Assembly: GCA_910586905.1 (NCBI GenBank)
Contig: CAJUIV010000001.1
Span: 273,562 to 337,561 of the forward strand
DNA from: an uncultured Christensenellaceae bacterium
Lineage (GTDB): Bacteria; Bacillota; Clostridia; Christensenellales; CAG-314
Direction: 5' to 3'
Length of the DNA stretch: 64,000 bases
Of this stretch, positions 41,936 through 52,109 are shown piece by piece; position 1 is the first letter of the stretch; the number at the start of each line of letters is the position of its first letter. Both the position numbers and the translations under genes were made by a program. The notes beneath the pieces were generated by a model. The model was not told where the DNA came from. It did no database searches and was given only the letters and a program-made list of their open reading frames with translations.

Positions 41936-43420
41936 ATGAATTATCGGATGATATTTCACACGACGGGTAAAGTAGCGTTAGTACTTGCCGCTTTGTTAGT
42001 AATACCGATGATTCTTTCGGCGAGTTTGTTGGAATCCTGTTGGTGGGCTTTTGCTATAACGATAGGCGTCAGTCTAATAATAGGTTTGGTGCTTGTTTTG
42101 AGTCTCAAACCCAAAAGTAACGTATTTTTTTCTCGCGAAGGACTGATAATAGTTTCTTTGGCTTGGGTATACGTTTCCCTTATCGGCGCGCTGCCTTTTG
42201 TTATCAGTCGCGCAATCCCGTCTTATATTGACGCATTGTTTGAGACCGCGAGCGGTTTTTCTACAACCGGGGCAACAATTCTGACGGGAGACCAAATAGA
42301 AAATATGGCGAAGGGGCTGCTTTTTTGGCGCAGTTTCACTCACTGGATAGGCGGCATGGGCGTAATTGTCTTCGTTATGGCCCTTGTATCCGGAGCAAGC
42401 GACCGCAGTATGCATATTTTAAGAGCGGAAATGCCGGGACCGACGGTTGATAAAATAGTTCCGCGCGCCCGAACCACAGCGAAAATTCTTTACGCGTTAT
42501 ATATCGGGCTGACGATAGCGGAAATAATAGCTCTTATAATTGCGGGTATGCCCGTTTTTGATTCGGTAGTGCATGCTTTCGGAACTGCCGGCACGGGAGG
42601 ATTCGGTATAAAGGCTGACAGTATAGCTTCGTATAACGCCGCTTGCCAATGGATAATAACAGTGTTTATGATACTTTTCGGAGTAAACTTCAACGTGTAC
42701 TATCTGTTGTTGATGCGTAAATTCCGCTCGGCGTTTTCTTCGCGCGAATCGTGGATATACGGAGGATTGATTATTGTTTCAGTTACCGTAGTGGCTATAA
42801 ATATCACCAATACAAATAATCCGGATTTGCTTTATGCAAAATCTGTCGGCGACGGAATACGACACGCGGCGTTTCAGGTGGCGTCGTTTTTGACGACAAC
42901 CGGTTATTCATCTATCCCCGCATCGTCGTCTTTGAACGCGTTGCCCCTTTTAACCAAAGGACTTTTGTTTGTACTTATGTTTATCGGCGGTTGCGCCGGT
43001 TCGACGGCGGGCGGACTAAAAGTTTCGCGCGTAGCGTTACTTGGTTGCGCCGTTCGCAAGGAGCTTAAACGCGTGTTGAATCCACGCAATGCAAACGCCG
43101 TTAAATTCGAAGGTAAAATCGTTTCGGAAGAAACGTTACGAGGAGTAACCGCATATTTCGGGCTGTATATGTTTATTATCGTCGCTACTTTTTTGGTGTT
43201 GTGTTTCGACGGCGCAGAGGGATTGTCCGTTGAAGCGAACATAACCGCCGCGGTTTCCTGCGTAAACAATATAGGTCCCGCGTACGGCAAGGTGGCTAGC
43301 GGCTATTATATGTATAACCCGTTGTCCAAATTAGTTTTGACTTTGGCAATGATACTGGGACGTTTGGAAATTTATCCGCTTCTGCTTGCCTGTTCTCCGT
43401 TGACGTGGACAAAAAGATAA
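41936..43420 (+). CDS. trkH: Trk potassium transporter subunit TrkH
   Basis: 494 residues, about 10-12 helices, with four selectivity-filter-like loops such as SGFSTTGATIL, FGTAGTGGFG, FLTTTGYSS and NNIGPAYG, and the conserved GGMGVIVF. It forms the K+ pathway with TrkA. Start is ATG 41936 after GAGG at 41924-41927; the in-frame ATG at 41921 is inside trkA without a better site. Confidence 0.94.
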   Translation: MNYRMIFHTTGKVALVLAALLVIPMILSASLLESCWWAFAITIGVSLIIGLVLVLSLKPKSNVFFSREGLIIVSLAWVYVSLIGALPFVISRAIPSYIDALFETASGFSTTGATILTGDQIENMAKGLLFWRSFTHWIGGMGVIVFVMALVSGASDRSMHILRAEMPGPTVDKIVPRARTTAKILYALYIGLTIAEIIALIIAGMPVFDSVVHAFGTAGTGGFGIKADSIASYNAACQWIITVFMILFGVNFNVYYLLLMRKFRSAFSSRESWIYGGLIIVSVTVVAINITNTNNPDLLYAKSVGDGIRHAAFQVASFLTTTGYSSIPASSSLNALPLLTKGLLFVLMFIGGCAGSTAGGLKVSRVALLGCAVRKELKRVLNPRNANAVKFEGKIVSEETLRGVTAYFGLYMFIIVATFLVLCFDGAEGLSVEANITAAVSCVNNIGPAYGKVASGYYMYNPLSKLVLTLAMILGRLEIYPLLLACSPLTWTKR

Positions 43421-43447
43421 AAAGCGAAATAGGATACAAAAACGAAA

Positions 43448-43470
43448 AGCGGCTCGTAAAGAGCCGCTAT
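43448..43470. terminator. Terminator between convergent potassium operons
   Basis: AGCGGCTC (43448-43455) pairs with GAGCCGCT (43461-43468), loop GTAAA. Confidence 0.7.
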
Positions 43471-43493
43471 TTATGTGTAATGTCGACGAAAAG

Positions 43494-44147
43494 TTATTTT
43501 TGTCTGTTTGTAAACAGTAATATTTGTTCCGTATTGCCGAACACCACAATTTTGTCGTTCTTTTCAAACACCGTATCGGGCGTAGGAGTAGGCATATATT
43601 TATTGTCTTTTTTAACGGTAAGAATATTGATTCCGTATTTTGCGCGCGGATTTGCCTGCTGTATTGTTTTTCCTATCCATTTTTCGGGAACAGCGATTTC
43701 AAAAACGGAATAGTTCGAGTCTAATTCGATATAATCGTATACTTTTTCCGAATTGATTTTAACCGCAAGTTTTTCCGCTATATCGCGGTTGGGATAAATA
43801 ATCTCGTCCGCGCCTACGCGCAAAAGAAATTTGCGTTGAATGTCGGTGTTTGCTTTTGAAACGATGTATTTTGCTCCCAAATCTTTTAAGATAGAAGTGA
43901 TTTCCAGCGAACTTTGAAAATCGTCGGCAATAGTAACGACGCACGCGTCGTACGACGGCACGTCCAACGTTTTAAGATTGTCTTCCACCATGCAGTTGCA
44001 TATCAGCGCTCCTGTATATTTTGCGGCAATAGTGTTAATAATATCTTCTTCTTTGTCTACAATCATCACTTCGTTGCCCATACCAATCAGTTTTTCGCCC
44101 AATAATTGTCCGAATTGTCCCATTCCGATAAGTAAAACAGATTTCAT
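43494..44147 (-). CDS. KtrA-like potassium uptake regulatory protein
   Basis: 217 residues, a single RCK unit with Rossmann motif VLLIGMGQFGQLLGEKL and a C-terminal RCK_C domain, i.e. KtrA/KtrC rather than the doubled TrkA. Start is ATG 44147 with AGGAGA upstream; a longer frame starts at 44165 without need. It follows the KtrB-like gene by 10 bp in the same operon. Confidence 0.9.
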   Translation of the reverse strand: MKSVLLIGMGQFGQLLGEKLIGMGNEVMIVDKEEDIINTIAAKYTGALICNCMVEDNLKTLDVPSYDACVVTIADDFQSSLEITSILKDLGAKYIVSKANTDIQRKFLLRVGADEIIYPNRDIAEKLAVKINSEKVYDYIELDSNYSVFEIAVPEKWIGKTIQQANPRAKYGINILTVKKDNKYMPTPTPDTVFEKNDKIVVFGNTEQILLFTNRQK

Positions 44148-44157
44148 ATTTCTCCTT

Positions 44158-45504
44158 TTAACCAATAAGCAGCGTATCTACAGGTTTTCTTATTGCCGTT
44201 GTTTTTCGATTTTCGCCCAAAGCCAGCGCGAGCGTCAAAATACCCACTCTTCCGGCGTACATAAGCAAAATAATTATAAGTTTTGACGGCGCGGTCAGCC
44301 TTCCTGTAACGTTCAGCGTCAGCCCTACGGTACCTAGCGCGGAAACGCATTCAAACAGCGTTTCTTTGAACGTTAACGTCGGCTGTAACGCGCATATTGC
44401 AATCACGGAAAACAATATCAGCATCAGGCACGCCGCGAATATTGCCATCGCTTGCGCAAGCAATGCGTTTTCTACGCGTTTTTTTCCTATGTTTATATCT
44501 TGCTTACCGCGAAACGAAGCCAACATTCCCGTTATTATCACGACAATCGTTCCCACTTTGATACCGCCCGCAGTCGATCCGGAATTTCCTCCGATAAACA
44601 TCAATATCAACGTTAGCGCGTAGCCGCTTTCCGATAACGTAGAAGGATCCGTGGTTGAAAATCCTGCTGTGCGCGGCGTTACCGCATTGAAAAAAGACGC
44701 AAGTAATTTTTCTCCCGCGCTGTAATCCGAGTAAGAAGCGTTATTCCATTCGCACAAGGAAAACAAAATGAAAGAAACAGTTATAAGCGTTGCGTTGGCA
44801 ATTAGCAGAGTTTTTGTGTTAAACTGAAATTTTTTCGGATTAAATTTGCTGTCGGCTATGTCGCTCCAAACATAAAACCCCAATCCGCCTATAATTATAA
44901 GCGCCGTTAAAGTTAACGTTACCAATGGGTCGCGAGCGTAAGCCGTAAGAGAGCACTCTCTGTCAGCGCTTATAAGGTCGAACCCGGCGTTGCAAAAAGC
45001 AGAAACAGAATGCCATACCGAGTAATAAATGCCTTTTCCCCATCCGAAATCGCGTATGAAGCGAAAACTTAGAACAAACGCGCCGATGCCTTCAAACAAC
45101 AGCGTTCCAAGCGTTATACGCTTTACAAGTTTACCCAAACCTAAATATTTTTTATCGATGCCGGCCGTCGCCATCAGCGCTTTTCGTCCGTATATTCCTA
45201 TATTTTTTTTAAAAACGTAAAATACGGCGGTAACAAATGTCATAAAGCCCAATCCCCCCACTTGAATGAGCAGGAGAATTACGATTTGTCCGAACAAAGA
45301 CCAATGCGTCGAAGTATTGTGTACGGCAAGCCCCGTAACGCATGTGGCGGAAGTGGCGGTAAATAGGGCGTCCAAATAAGACGTAGTTCCCGTTTTGGTA
45401 GCGCACGGCAATATCAGCAAAACGCTGCCGAGGGCGATGACGGTAATATATCCCAACGCAAGTAATTGCCATACGGTGATTTTAATGTTAACTTTACTTT
45501 TCAT
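44158..45504 (-). CDS. KtrB/TrkH-family potassium transporter
   Basis: 448 residues with about 10 helices and the four filter loops TATSATCVTGL, HSVSAFCNAGFD, AVTPRTAGFSTTD and ECVSALGTVGLT. It pairs with the single-RCK protein downstream as a Ktr-type Na+-dependent K+ uptake system. The promoter predicts a transcript start about 4 nt before ATG 45504 and there is no Shine-Dalgarno, so translation may be leaderless. Confidence 0.92.
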   Translation of the reverse strand: MKSKVNIKITVWQLLALGYITVIALGSVLLILPCATKTGTTSYLDALFTATSATCVTGLAVHNTSTHWSLFGQIVILLLIQVGGLGFMTFVTAVFYVFKKNIGIYGRKALMATAGIDKKYLGLGKLVKRITLGTLLFEGIGAFVLSFRFIRDFGWGKGIYYSVWHSVSAFCNAGFDLISADRECSLTAYARDPLVTLTLTALIIIGGLGFYVWSDIADSKFNPKKFQFNTKTLLIANATLITVSFILFSLCEWNNASYSDYSAGEKLLASFFNAVTPRTAGFSTTDPSTLSESGYALTLILMFIGGNSGSTAGGIKVGTIVVIITGMLASFRGKQDINIGKKRVENALLAQAMAIFAACLMLILFSVIAICALQPTLTFKETLFECVSALGTVGLTLNVTGRLTAPSKLIIILLMYAGRVGILTLALALGENRKTTAIRKPVDTLLIG

Positions 45505-45514
45505 TTATGCGCAA

Positions 45515-45543
45515 ATTTTAGCACAATGTCAATGCAGTGTCAA
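45515..45543 (-). promoter_or_regulatory. Promoter of the KtrBA-like operon
   Basis: On the minus strand TTGACA (45538-45543), 17-bp spacer, TAAAAT (45515-45520). Confidence 0.8.
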
Positions 45544-45699
45544 CAAAAGACGGCTGTTGAACGGAGGCGCAGATTATTTGCGGCTGAGAATGCCGTTAAT
45601 CATTTGTTCGTATTCCGTCGTTTGTCGGGTTTTGCGTTAATGTGTCAAGAAGCAAATACAGCAATACGGCGTGATATTGTTAATAGGAGTATCTTATGT

Positions 45700-46743
45700 T
45701 CAACCGTATTGCATCAATTCGGGATTAACGTCTTTAAGCATTTGTAAAAAATCCTTATGACTGTCCGTTTTGACGTTGCTTTTGGGAAAGTTCAGTCGGA
45801 TAGCGCAGCAGTTTTTGTACGGGGTTACGAAGTCGCGCATAATAATATTTATCTTGTCGAAATCTACGCTGCCGTTGAGACGCCGTACGTATTTGTTCAT
45901 ATTGTCCGTATGCGTCGCTTCGCGGAACTTGGGTCCGCGTACGTACATTCCGTCCGTCAATTGTCCCTGCAGAACGAACAGTCCGCTGTCAATCTCCTTG
46001 TATTTTTCTATATACTGCGGCAATACCGTGTTGATATATTGTTTGGAACTTTTTGTGTTGTACGACGTTTTATAGTAGGATTGTATCACGCTGTCCGTTC
46101 GCGTTCCGTCGTCGTTATTGCGCTTGAAGACGTATTTCTTTGCAAGTATTTCTTCCGTTTCGCGTCCCCACACAATAAGGCATTTTCCGCGCGAACGACC
46201 AACCGTCAATTCGTCGATAAATTCAACGTCCGTTTTGTCTGTGTCGTTTGTGAGCAGCAGTCCGTCTAACTTTTCTTCTACCCTAGCTATCGTACCCTGT
46301 TGGGCTTCGCCGTCGAAATGCTGGAAGTCCAGTATTACCGTTTCCGTCGGATTAGCGCTAATAAACGTTTTAACTGCGTCCAATACGCTGTCGAGAGTTA
46401 CGCCCTTGCTCGGTCCGTGATAAATAAGATACTTACCGTCTGCGTGGGATACGCGCAGGTCCAGATATCTTGTGCCGCAGGCAAGCAGGTCGGCAATATC
46501 TCTGTCCTGCGTCGCTGCAAAGTAGGGCAATCCCTTTGTTCCCGCGTCGTGCGCGCCTGGGATAACCATTTTCTTTAACAGCGCGTCGTCCTTTATCATA
46601 CTTTGCCAATAGGACAGCTGTTCAACAGGTTCCGTCCTGTCGTTTTTGCTGTTTGCTACTATAGCTATAATGCAAACGCTTAGCAAAATTGCCGCAATTA
46701 TAGCGGCCGGTATGGAAACGGCTATAATTTTTCTTTTAGTCAT
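45700..46743 (-). CDS. PI-PLC-like phosphodiesterase, membrane-anchored
   Basis: 347 residues. An N-terminal hydrophobic helix (~5-30) acts as signal anchor. The PI-PLC X domain follows with the two catalytic histidines, His65 in PGAHDAGT and His109 in LIYHGP, and the metal-free bacterial pattern RYLDLRV. It cleaves a phosphodiester in phosphatidylinositol or GPI-like head groups outside the cell. A gut commensal could use this on host or microbial lipids; that is inference. Confidence 0.85.
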   Translation of the reverse strand: MTKRKIIAVSIPAAIIAAILLSVCIIAIVANSKNDRTEPVEQLSYWQSMIKDDALLKKMVIPGAHDAGTKGLPYFAATQDRDIADLLACGTRYLDLRVSHADGKYLIYHGPSKGVTLDSVLDAVKTFISANPTETVILDFQHFDGEAQQGTIARVEEKLDGLLLTNDTDKTDVEFIDELTVGRSRGKCLIVWGRETEEILAKKYVFKRNNDDGTRTDSVIQSYYKTSYNTKSSKQYINTVLPQYIEKYKEIDSGLFVLQGQLTDGMYVRGPKFREATHTDNMNKYVRRLNGSVDFDKINIIMRDFVTPYKNCCAIRLNFPKSNVKTDSHKDFLQMLKDVNPELMQYG

Positions 46744-47093
46744 ATTGTTCTCCCGATTGTATGTTTTTGTGATTGTTTTTTTTGTTTGAAATCGTATTCA
46801 AAACTACTAGATATTCAATTTGTTTCGATATTTCGGGAAAAAATTTCCGTCGGTTTCAAATTATTATTTTTTTGCGTTGTAATATTCACGAATAAACTTC
46901 AGCAAAATTCGGTTAGACGTTCTTTTAGGCACATAAAAGCCGACGGATTATGTTGATTGTATATTGTTATTGCATTATAACATAATCAGCTGTAATTTTC
47001 AATACGTAAATTTTCACTGTCTGCAATAATGCGGTTTTGCCGCGCGTTATATTAAATGCGGTGTAATTTATATAATTATAAAAAAAAATAATG
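46744..47093. other. AT-rich intergenic region with inverted repeat
   Basis: Divergent intergenic region. GATTATGTT and AACATAATC form a 9-bp inverted repeat around 46967-46987 and TCCGTCGG near 46847 is complementary to CCGACGGA near 46940. No ORF. The role is unknown. Confidence 0.4.
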
Positions 47094-47122
47094 TTGACTA
47101 TTTTACAATATGGACTTAAAAT
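47094..47122 (+). promoter_or_regulatory. Promoter of the M6 protease gene
   Basis: TTGACT (47094-47099), 17-bp spacer, TAAAAT (47117-47122). Confidence 0.75.
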
Positions 47123-47143
47123 TATAATCGATATGGAGGAATT

Positions 47144-49558
47144 ATGAAAAAATTTATTGCAATACTTTTAGTTGCCGTGATGTCTTTGACGGGTATATTG
47201 TTTGTTGCGTGTCAAAAAGCGGACGTAATACTGGTGCTTCATCCCAATAACGGGGAGCCTAACAGAGTAATTCATTATACGTCGGAAACCGTTTTGCCGC
47301 ATTTTACTTACGGCGATAAAACTTTCGGCGGTTGGTATTTCGACGAAAATTTTGAAAAACCGTTTTCAACCGAAAATCTTGAAGGCCGCGTTAATTTGTA
47401 CGCAAAATGGAACGACAACTCAAGCGCGACGGAAAAAGTTACCGTAACTTTCGTCTATAACGACGGTTTAACCGACAATAAAACGGTAACTATCGATAAG
47501 GGTGCGACGGTTAATTTAAGCAATCCTACTCGCAGCGGATATACGTTTGACGGATGGTATACTCAAGTTAGCGGAGGAATAAAATGGTCGGCAAATACGT
47601 CGGTTTCTCAAAATTTGTCTTTGTACGCGCATTGGACGGCTAACGGACAAGTCGAACCTAATCCGTCGCCTGTAGATTTAAGCGCAGTGTTTAATCAATA
47701 TACCGATATTTCCTCGTGGAACTTTGCCGTTTCGTTGACGACAGACGACGGTAACGAGTTATACGAGTATTGCGGCGATAAAATTTCGTATAAATATACG
47801 GGCGACGACGGCAAAACGTATACGGACTATCTTGAACTATCCGGTACGTATTATTACTATCTCGATAACGGCGACGGTACGTATACAAAATACAGCGAAG
47901 AATCGGACGAATTTTCCGAAGCGTACGCTTATATGAGTATAGTGGATTTAACGCTTATAGGTAAATTTTCTTTTGTTGAGTCGAACGGATACTATGCCGC
48001 TGAAAAACCAAACGAAGCAGGAAACGACGTTTTGGGAGAATACATAAACTATACTTGGAAAACGTTTAACGTTTATATTGCGAACGGAAAAATAACGAAA
48101 CTTGTCGGCATTATGAACGACGATTACACAATGACGTTTGAGTTTTCTAAGTACGGACAAATAACAGTTACCCTTCCCGAAGCGACAGAAGGCGGTTCGA
48201 GTGGCGGCGGAGACGGAGATCCGCTTCCGACTGAGCCTAAAGGGGTAATGGAAAATCAAGTGTATAATGCCGACACTTTCGACAACTCTAATTTGCAGGA
48301 TAAGTTGTTAAGCGTCGAAAATGCAATAGGTTTGCCGTCAACAGGCACGTATAACGCGTTGGTAATTCCCGTTCAGTTCAAAGGGGATACGATTACGCAA
48401 ACTCAGCTTAATAATCTTAACGTAGCGTTTAACGGAACTTCAACAGAAACCGGTTGGGAAAGCGTCAAAACGTTTTATCAAAAGTCTTCTTACGGAAAGC
48501 TCAACCTTACTTTTGACATTCAGCCTGTTTTTCAAGCAAGCAGTACGGCGTCTTATTATTCCAATTACAAGGGAACGTTTGAGTATTCTGACGGAACTAC
48601 CCAAGAAAAAGACGGCTCGGCGTTAATTCTCGAACAAGCGCTTGCTTGGTGCGTAGAGCAAGGTATTGATTTATCTAAATACGACATAAACAACGACGGT
48701 TGTATTGACGCGGTGTATTTGATTTACTCTGAAAACGTCGATTATGATAGCGCAGCCTTTTTCTGGGCGTATGTAACGTGGTATGGCGGCGAAACGCAAT
48801 ACGGCGGACTTGACGCGTTCTACTATCTGTTTGCAGGTTTCGACTTTATGACGGAAGGTCTTAACCAAAAACCCGGAATGAAAATTAACGCGGAAACCTA
48901 CATTCATGAAACGGGACATTTGCTGGGGCTTGACGATTATTACGATTACGAAACGTCGCAAGGAGGCAACCAGGGTCTTGGCGGAGCGGATATGATGGAC
49001 TACAACGTAGGCGACCACGGTGTATACTCTAAGATAATGCTTGGTTGGCTCGATCCGACAATTATTACTTCAACGCAAACCGTTACAATTAAAAGTTCGC
49101 AAGCGGAAGGATACGCAATACTTATTCCGCTGAACTTTGACAATACATACTTCTGCGAGTATCTGCTGATTGACTTATATTCCGCGCAGGGAGTTAACGC
49201 TATGGGCGCGTCCCAAACCAACACTATTTTGTATGGCGGAGCAGAGTACGGGGTAAGAATTTATCATGTAACGTCATGGGCTAAAGATCCGTATAATAAC
49301 AGTTACGGCTCGTTTACCGATTGTAATAACTCAAACAGCAATATTCCGCTAATTAAACTGATAGAAGCGGACGGGGAAACAAGTTCAAGTGTTTCCGGCA
49401 GTTGGGCTTCGGAAAGCGATTTGTGGCAGACCGGCGATACTTTTAGCAAAGTATTTCAGCAGTATATGAGAAACGACGGCAAAACGCTCAATTTCGATAT
49501 ATCTATAACCGACGTATCCGCTCAATCGGCAACGATAACTATTACGTTTGCGGTGTAA
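47144..49558 (+). CDS. M6-type metalloprotease lipoprotein with InlB repeats
   Basis: 804 residues. Lipobox-type signal peptide (LFVACQK, Cys ~23); two InlB/Listeria-Bacteroides repeats (~40-90 with FGGWYFDENF and ~98-163 with GYTFDGWYTQ...YAHW); a Tyr-rich beta region (~175-350); a Gly/Ser linker (~355-365); then an immune-inhibitor-A-like (M6) catalytic domain with the zinc motif HETGHLLGLDD (His588, Glu589, His592). It is a surface protease, perhaps acting on host or competitor proteins. Ribosome site GGAGGA at 47135-47140. Confidence 0.85.
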   Translation: MKKFIAILLVAVMSLTGILFVACQKADVILVLHPNNGEPNRVIHYTSETVLPHFTYGDKTFGGWYFDENFEKPFSTENLEGRVNLYAKWNDNSSATEKVTVTFVYNDGLTDNKTVTIDKGATVNLSNPTRSGYTFDGWYTQVSGGIKWSANTSVSQNLSLYAHWTANGQVEPNPSPVDLSAVFNQYTDISSWNFAVSLTTDDGNELYEYCGDKISYKYTGDDGKTYTDYLELSGTYYYYLDNGDGTYTKYSEESDEFSEAYAYMSIVDLTLIGKFSFVESNGYYAAEKPNEAGNDVLGEYINYTWKTFNVYIANGKITKLVGIMNDDYTMTFEFSKYGQITVTLPEATEGGSSGGGDGDPLPTEPKGVMENQVYNADTFDNSNLQDKLLSVENAIGLPSTGTYNALVIPVQFKGDTITQTQLNNLNVAFNGTSTETGWESVKTFYQKSSYGKLNLTFDIQPVFQASSTASYYSNYKGTFEYSDGTTQEKDGSALILEQALAWCVEQGIDLSKYDINNDGCIDAVYLIYSENVDYDSAAFFWAYVTWYGGETQYGGLDAFYYLFAGFDFMTEGLNQKPGMKINAETYIHETGHLLGLDDYYDYETSQGGNQGLGGADMMDYNVGDHGVYSKIMLGWLDPTIITSTQTVTIKSSQAEGYAILIPLNFDNTYFCEYLLIDLYSAQGVNAMGASQTNTILYGGAEYGVRIYHVTSWAKDPYNNSYGSFTDCNNSNSNIPLIKLIEADGETSSSVSGSWASESDLWQTGDTFSKVFQQYMRNDGKTLNFDISITDVSAQSATITITFAV

Positions 49559-49604
49559 GATTACGGCTGTGTCAAGCGTCTGTTACAGAAGCGTAATATA
49601 AATT

Positions 49605-50731
49605 TATATCTTCCCCTACGACGTAAATGTAGTACGCACAAGTAAGTTGCATAACGGTATACTTACAAGGTACATCTACGACGGCTTTACCTAATTGTCG
49701 AACAGCGCTGTGCAAAGCGGTTAACATATTTCTACTGCGTAGACGGTGTGGCAGGATTTATAGGTAACACATACCCATACCGCAAGAACGTACAAGGGGA
49801 CGTAACGCATATCTATAAGCAGGAAGAAGATAAGTCTTTAACTCTTGTTGTAGAATACGTCTATGACGCTTGGGGTAATATACAGGTATTGCAAGATACC
49901 GACAGAATAGCTACTCTCAACCCGTTCCGCTACCGCAGTTACTACTTTGACGAAGAAACAGGTTTGTATTACCTACAATCCCGTTACTACGACCCCGAAC
50001 TCGGTAGATTCATCTCAGCCGACAGCATAGAATATCTTGACCCCGAAACACTCGGCGGACTGAATCTTTATGTTTACTGTGGTAATAATCCTGTAATCGG
50101 TTATGATCCTAATGGAACATTCGATTGGGATAAGTTTTGGCGAACGTTGGGAACTATTGCCGTTGCCGCAGTAGTTCTAGCCATTACAGTTGCTGTTTGT
50201 ATTGCAACAGTAGGTACTGCTGCGCCAGTATTGATCGGTGCCGGAGTTGGTTTTGCAATGGGAATGGCGGGTTCTGCGATAACACAAGCAATTTTCACGG
50301 GTACCGTAGATGTTGGAAAAATGTTTTTAGGTGGTTTTGTTGGCGCAATTAGCGGGGCTGTTGCAGTTACAGAAATTGGTTTCTGGGGTTCGGTGGCTTT
50401 TGGCGGATTTATCAGCGGAGTGGCAAGTATTGGTGAAGACGTAATTGATGGCGAAGGCATCGATGGCGGTAAATTATTGCTTTCTATTGGATTAGGAATG
50501 ATAGGAGGTGCGATTTCTGGTTCTGGCATTAATGCTAAAGAAGTTATGTCTAAAACGAAATATTTCAATTCAGTATTAAAAACAGCGGTTTCACCCAAAA
50601 AGATTTCTATGTATACTGCAAAACAGACGCTGTTAAAACGAAATACCATAATAGGAGTAGTTAGGTTTATTTCGAGTATTCTAACAGGACATTTCGCGTC
50701 AAAAGGTTTAGGAAAATTATTTGAGTCTTAA
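49605..50731 (+). pseudogene. Truncated RHS-repeat protein with hydrophobic C-terminal domain
   Basis: From ~49605 to 49747 RHS-like coding fragments (YIYDGF, YFYCVDGVAGFIG) occur in broken frames; from 49748 the frame is open for 327 codons. It contains the RHS core end (VYDAWGN, LYYLQSRYYDPELGRFISADS) and then a Gly-rich, strongly hydrophobic tip (~130-260) followed by a basic tail. The thousands of residues upstream that a full RHS protein has are missing, so this is a silent C-terminal cassette. The tip may be a pore-forming or glycine-zipper toxin, by inference. Confidence 0.8.
49916..49962 (+). repeat. RHS core repeat, copy 1
   Basis: 47 bp identical to 52486-52532, within a longer stretch of high similarity (~49916-50100). 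A substrate for recombination between the two RHS cassettes. Confidence 0.9.
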
Positions 50732-50741
50732 GGAGAAGGCA

Positions 50742-51248
50742 ATGGAAATAATAAGGATTGTCATATCTTGTTTAACAATAATTAGTGTTTCGTGGATTAT
50801 TGGTTATATAGGTGCGAATTTAAGGCAGAAGGCGGAAGAAAAACATCACGACAATATTCTTAAGGTGCCCAAATTAGTTTTGGCAATTGGTTTAGTGGAG
50901 GCAATAGCTTGTTATGTTGTAATTGTCTGTATATATGTTTTTGCATTCAACGAAGAAAATGTAGCATGGTCCATTGGATATTTTCTTATGTCATGCCTAG
51001 GTGTATGGATTGTCTTATATGCTTTGAATTGGCGAATCACAATGCAAGAAGATTCCTTTACATTTAAGAATATGTTTGGTAAAAAAACAACATATAAGTA
51101 TCAAGAAATAACTGCAGTTAAACATATAAAAATTGGTGGATATAGAGTATATATTGGTAAAAAAAGCATTGCTGTTGATTTTTATATTTTAGGACAACAA
51201 TTACTGTGGGATAAAATTAAAGTAATGGATATTTCTATAAAAGAATAA
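50742..51248 (+). CDS. Membrane protein with PH-like domain, possible RHS immunity protein
   Basis: 168 residues: three hydrophobic helices (~3-20, ~42-68, ~78-95), then a PH-like beta domain (LNWRITMQEDSFTFKNMFGKKTTYKYQEI). Start is ATG 50742 with AAGGAG at 50730-50735. It follows the RHS cassette by 10 bp and is more AT-rich than neighbouring core genes, as expected for a toxin-immunity module. No family identified with certainty. Confidence 0.6.
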   Translation: MEIIRIVISCLTIISVSWIIGYIGANLRQKAEEKHHDNILKVPKLVLAIGLVEAIACYVVIVCIYVFAFNEENVAWSIGYFLMSCLGVWIVLYALNWRITMQEDSFTFKNMFGKKTTYKYQEITAVKHIKIGGYRVYIGKKSIAVDFYILGQQLLWDKIKVMDISIKE

Positions 51249-51305
51249 ATTTTAGATTTAATGAAGAAGTTATTTCCAAAGTTATTTAAATAAAGGTGTA
51301 ATTAC

Positions 51306-51812
51306 ATGAAAAACAACAAGTTAAATATTGCAGATTTAGATATTATATTAAATAAATTAATCGGCACGCATTTTAAAAATATTATTTTTCAGCCAACAAA
51401 AGGCGTGTTAGAGAACAATATAATGGTTATCAATTTTTTGAATGAAGCAACCCAATATACTTTGAGTGTAGGGTGTTTTGTCAGGGTAAGAAAACAAAAT
51501 AACATTATGTTAACCTCTTCAGATGAATTTTTTCAAAAAAATCTTGCCCCATTGAACGTAGAGAAGAGTGATACTCTATTGCAAGAAAACCTAAAAAATG
51601 TGAATCAGGAGTTGTTAAACAGTACAGTTGGCAGTATTAATATTACGCCAGTTGCGGATTTGCATATCCAAATGGACTGTGGAGTTATTTTGGATATATT
51701 GCCAGATTGCCTTGGACAAAATTACGAGCATTATAGATTTTTTGATAATCACGCTGGGAATCATTATATTGTCTATAACTATAATAAAGTAATTTGTTGC
51801 AAATGTTGTTAG
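51306..51812 (+). CDS. Hypothetical, immunity-like small protein
   Basis: 168 residues, soluble, AT-rich codon use, ending in a Cys-rich VICCKCC. A central region (NIMVINFLNEATQYTLSVGC) alternates strands as in many small immunity proteins. It sits between two RHS remnants and ends at a strong terminator. The function is inferred from location only. Confidence 0.55.
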   Translation: MKNNKLNIADLDIILNKLIGTHFKNIIFQPTKGVLENNIMVINFLNEATQYTLSVGCFVRVRKQNNIMLTSSDEFFQKNLAPLNVEKSDTLLQENLKNVNQELLNSTVGSINITPVADLHIQMDCGVILDILPDCLGQNYEHYRFFDNHAGNHYIVYNYNKVICCKCC

Positions 51813-51897
51813 AAACGAGTTGAGTAAATATTTTTTCAATTCAAGAAATCTTGATGCAAAGAGACGGTTCTCAAGTATTATTTGAATTTACGATATC

Positions 51898-51947
51898 AAT
51901 AAGACTGTTGCGTTCGTTTTTATAGCAACAGTCTTATTGTTTTTTTA
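51898..51947 (+). terminator. Terminator of the first RHS/immunity cassette
   Basis: AATAAGACTGTTGC (51898-51911) pairs exactly with 51925-51938, followed by G and seven T. Confidence 0.9.
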
Positions 51948-52109
51948 AATATTGCCAAGCATAGTTTATCTTAAATTCGACAACAGTTTCCCGCCAATTG
52001 ATTCAATTTACGCTACATCTGCGTGTAGTTACTCTTTAGAACGTTATTCGTCTCTAATGTTACTATTGACAGAACAATCGAAAGCAGATATAATATTATA
52101 TACACAAAA

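Noticed and set aside
45757..46269. 170-codon plus-strand ORF over the PI-PLC gene
   Set aside because: Antisense shadow; the minus strand carries both catalytic histidines.
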